A DNA stretch of 64,000 bases from NCBI RefSeq assembly GCF_000196675.2, contig NC_015312.1:3782001-3846000 (forward strand), written 5' to 3'. Shown piece after piece: positions 63,570 to 64,000 of this stretch. Positions within the stretch are counted from its first letter, which is position 1. Every line of letters starts with the position of its first letter. The DNA is from Pseudonocardia benzenivorans CB1190 (GTDB lineage Bacteria; Actinomycetota; Actinomycetes; Mycobacteriales; Pseudonocardiaceae). A program made the position numbers and the translations under genes. The notes under the pieces were generated by a model. The model had not been told where the DNA came from. It ran no database searches and was given only the letters and a program-made list of their open reading frames with translations.

Positions 63570-64000
63570 CCTCGCTCGTACCGCGGTCCGGCGTCGTCGA
63601 CCGGATGGGCGTCCGGGTGGACGACGCCGGTGGACCCGGCGACGCCGACCCTGCCGTCCTGCTCGGGATCGCGTTGCGGCGCAACCCCCGCCGGGCACAG
63701 CTGCTGGTGTCGCGGGTGCTCGGCAAGCACGTCCCGACCGACCCGCGGCTCGTCCGCGGCGCCGGGCTGCTGCTGGGCGGGCGGGTCGCCGACGCCCTCG
63801 ACGGCGTCCCGGCGCGGCCGCTGCCGGTCGCCGACCTGCACGCCGCCGTCGACGGTGACCGGGCGGCCGCGACCCGGCTGCACTCCGGTGCCGAGCCGGG
63901 CGCGGTCGCCCGTGCGGGCCGGCTCGCCCGCGACGTCCTGGTGCTGAGCTTCGCCGAGACCGCGACGGGGCTGGGGCACTGCGTCGCCGAGGCGCTGCAC
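63566..64000 (+). CDS. Phosphoribosyltransferase-domain protein of the ter module, 5' part
   Basis: The visible 145 codons run off the right edge. VLLGIALRRNPRRAQLLVSRVLGKHVPTDPRLVRGAGLLLGGRVADAL is the conserved N-terminal part, and VLVLSFAETATGLGHCVAEALH contains the PRPP-binding-type E-T-A-T-G-L-G motif. These proteins accompany the citrate-lyase-like gene in ter operons. GTG start overlaps the preceding stop by 4 bp (GTGA), so translation is coupled. The C-terminal (TRSP) half cannot be seen. Confidence 0.85.
   Translation, partial: MTSLVPRSGVVDRMGVRVDDAGGPGDADPAVLLGIALRRNPRRAQLLVSRVLGKHVPTDPRLVRGAGLLLGGRVADALDGVPARPLPVADLHAAVDGDRAAATRLHSGAEPGAVARAGRLARDVLVLSFAETATGLGHCVAEALH

Noticed and set aside
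1-64000. tRNA or rRNA genes
   Set aside because: I scanned for CCA-proximal T-arm patterns (GGTTCGAATCC-like) and rRNA cores and saw none in a consistent cloverleaf context; GAATCCCGGG near 40960 belongs to the radical SAM upstream region and the SOS box, not a tRNA.

Overview
The window is very GC-rich, with tightly packed genes, many GTG starts, 1-4 bp stop/start overlaps, few intergenic gaps and no tRNA or rRNA gene that I can see. Gene content and order (mltG-ruvX-alaS, rarA, aspS, an Rv2578c-type radical SAM gene, hisS-MBL-ppi-relA-apt-secF-secD-yajC, ruvB-ruvA-ruvC, polA) follow the conserved chromosomal block known in Mycobacterium tuberculosis as roughly Rv2553c-Rv2594c. With the ShbA-like sigma factor and ter genes, this points to an actinobacterium, most likely of the Pseudonocardiales (Pseudonocardia-like). 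The genus is my inference. The block is interrupted by accessory genes.

Layout. 1-7.4 kb: end of a PPOX-type flavin/F420 protein, then the leftward core run alaS, ruvX, mltG and a spermidine-synthase-like gene, preceded by two small membrane-associated genes (DUF948, DUF6167). 7.4-9.5 kb: a ShbA/SigD-like sigma factor divergent from a TetR gene. 9.6-12.7 kb: an arginine/ornithine catabolic locus (rocD, an Lrp/AsnC regulator, divergent arcA) with helically phased direct repeats in front of rocD. 12.7-14.5 kb: an FAD monooxygenase and its TetR-type partner. 14.6-15.6 kb: an intact IS5-family element whose TCA target duplication forms the stop codon of the next gene. 15.6-25.2 kb: a catabolic cluster (amidase; divergent hyuA, hyuB and an Ntn-type penicillin-acylase homologue; PucR-type regulator). 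25.2-28.1 kb: an enoyl-CoA hydratase relic, a carboxymuconolactone decarboxylase-like gene, a SnoaL-like gene and a secreted S1 protease.

28.1-43.8 kb: rarA; an aminotransferase-Lrp-aminotransferase operon; a four-cysteine micro-protein behind two palindromes; an SGNH hydrolase; an APH-like kinase; aspS; and a radical SAM gene carrying an intein exactly at its third iron-sulfur cysteine, preceded by a perfect actinobacterial SOS box. Gluconokinase, a YibE/F membrane protein and a methyltransferase follow. 43.8-55.9 kb: conserved core run (hisS to ruvC) with a strong terminator between the cyclophilin gene and relA and a near-perfect SOS box before ruvC. 56-60.8 kb: VOC protein, a tryptophan-2,3-dioxygenase-like protein lacking the distal histidine, and polA. 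61-64 kb: start of a ter stress module (terD, terA-like, citrate-lyase-like, phosphoribosyltransferase cut by the window edge).

The items most worth following up are the intein in the SOS-linked radical SAM gene, the amidase/hydantoinase/acylase cluster with its IS-made stop codon, the phased repeats before rocD, and the TDO-like protein.
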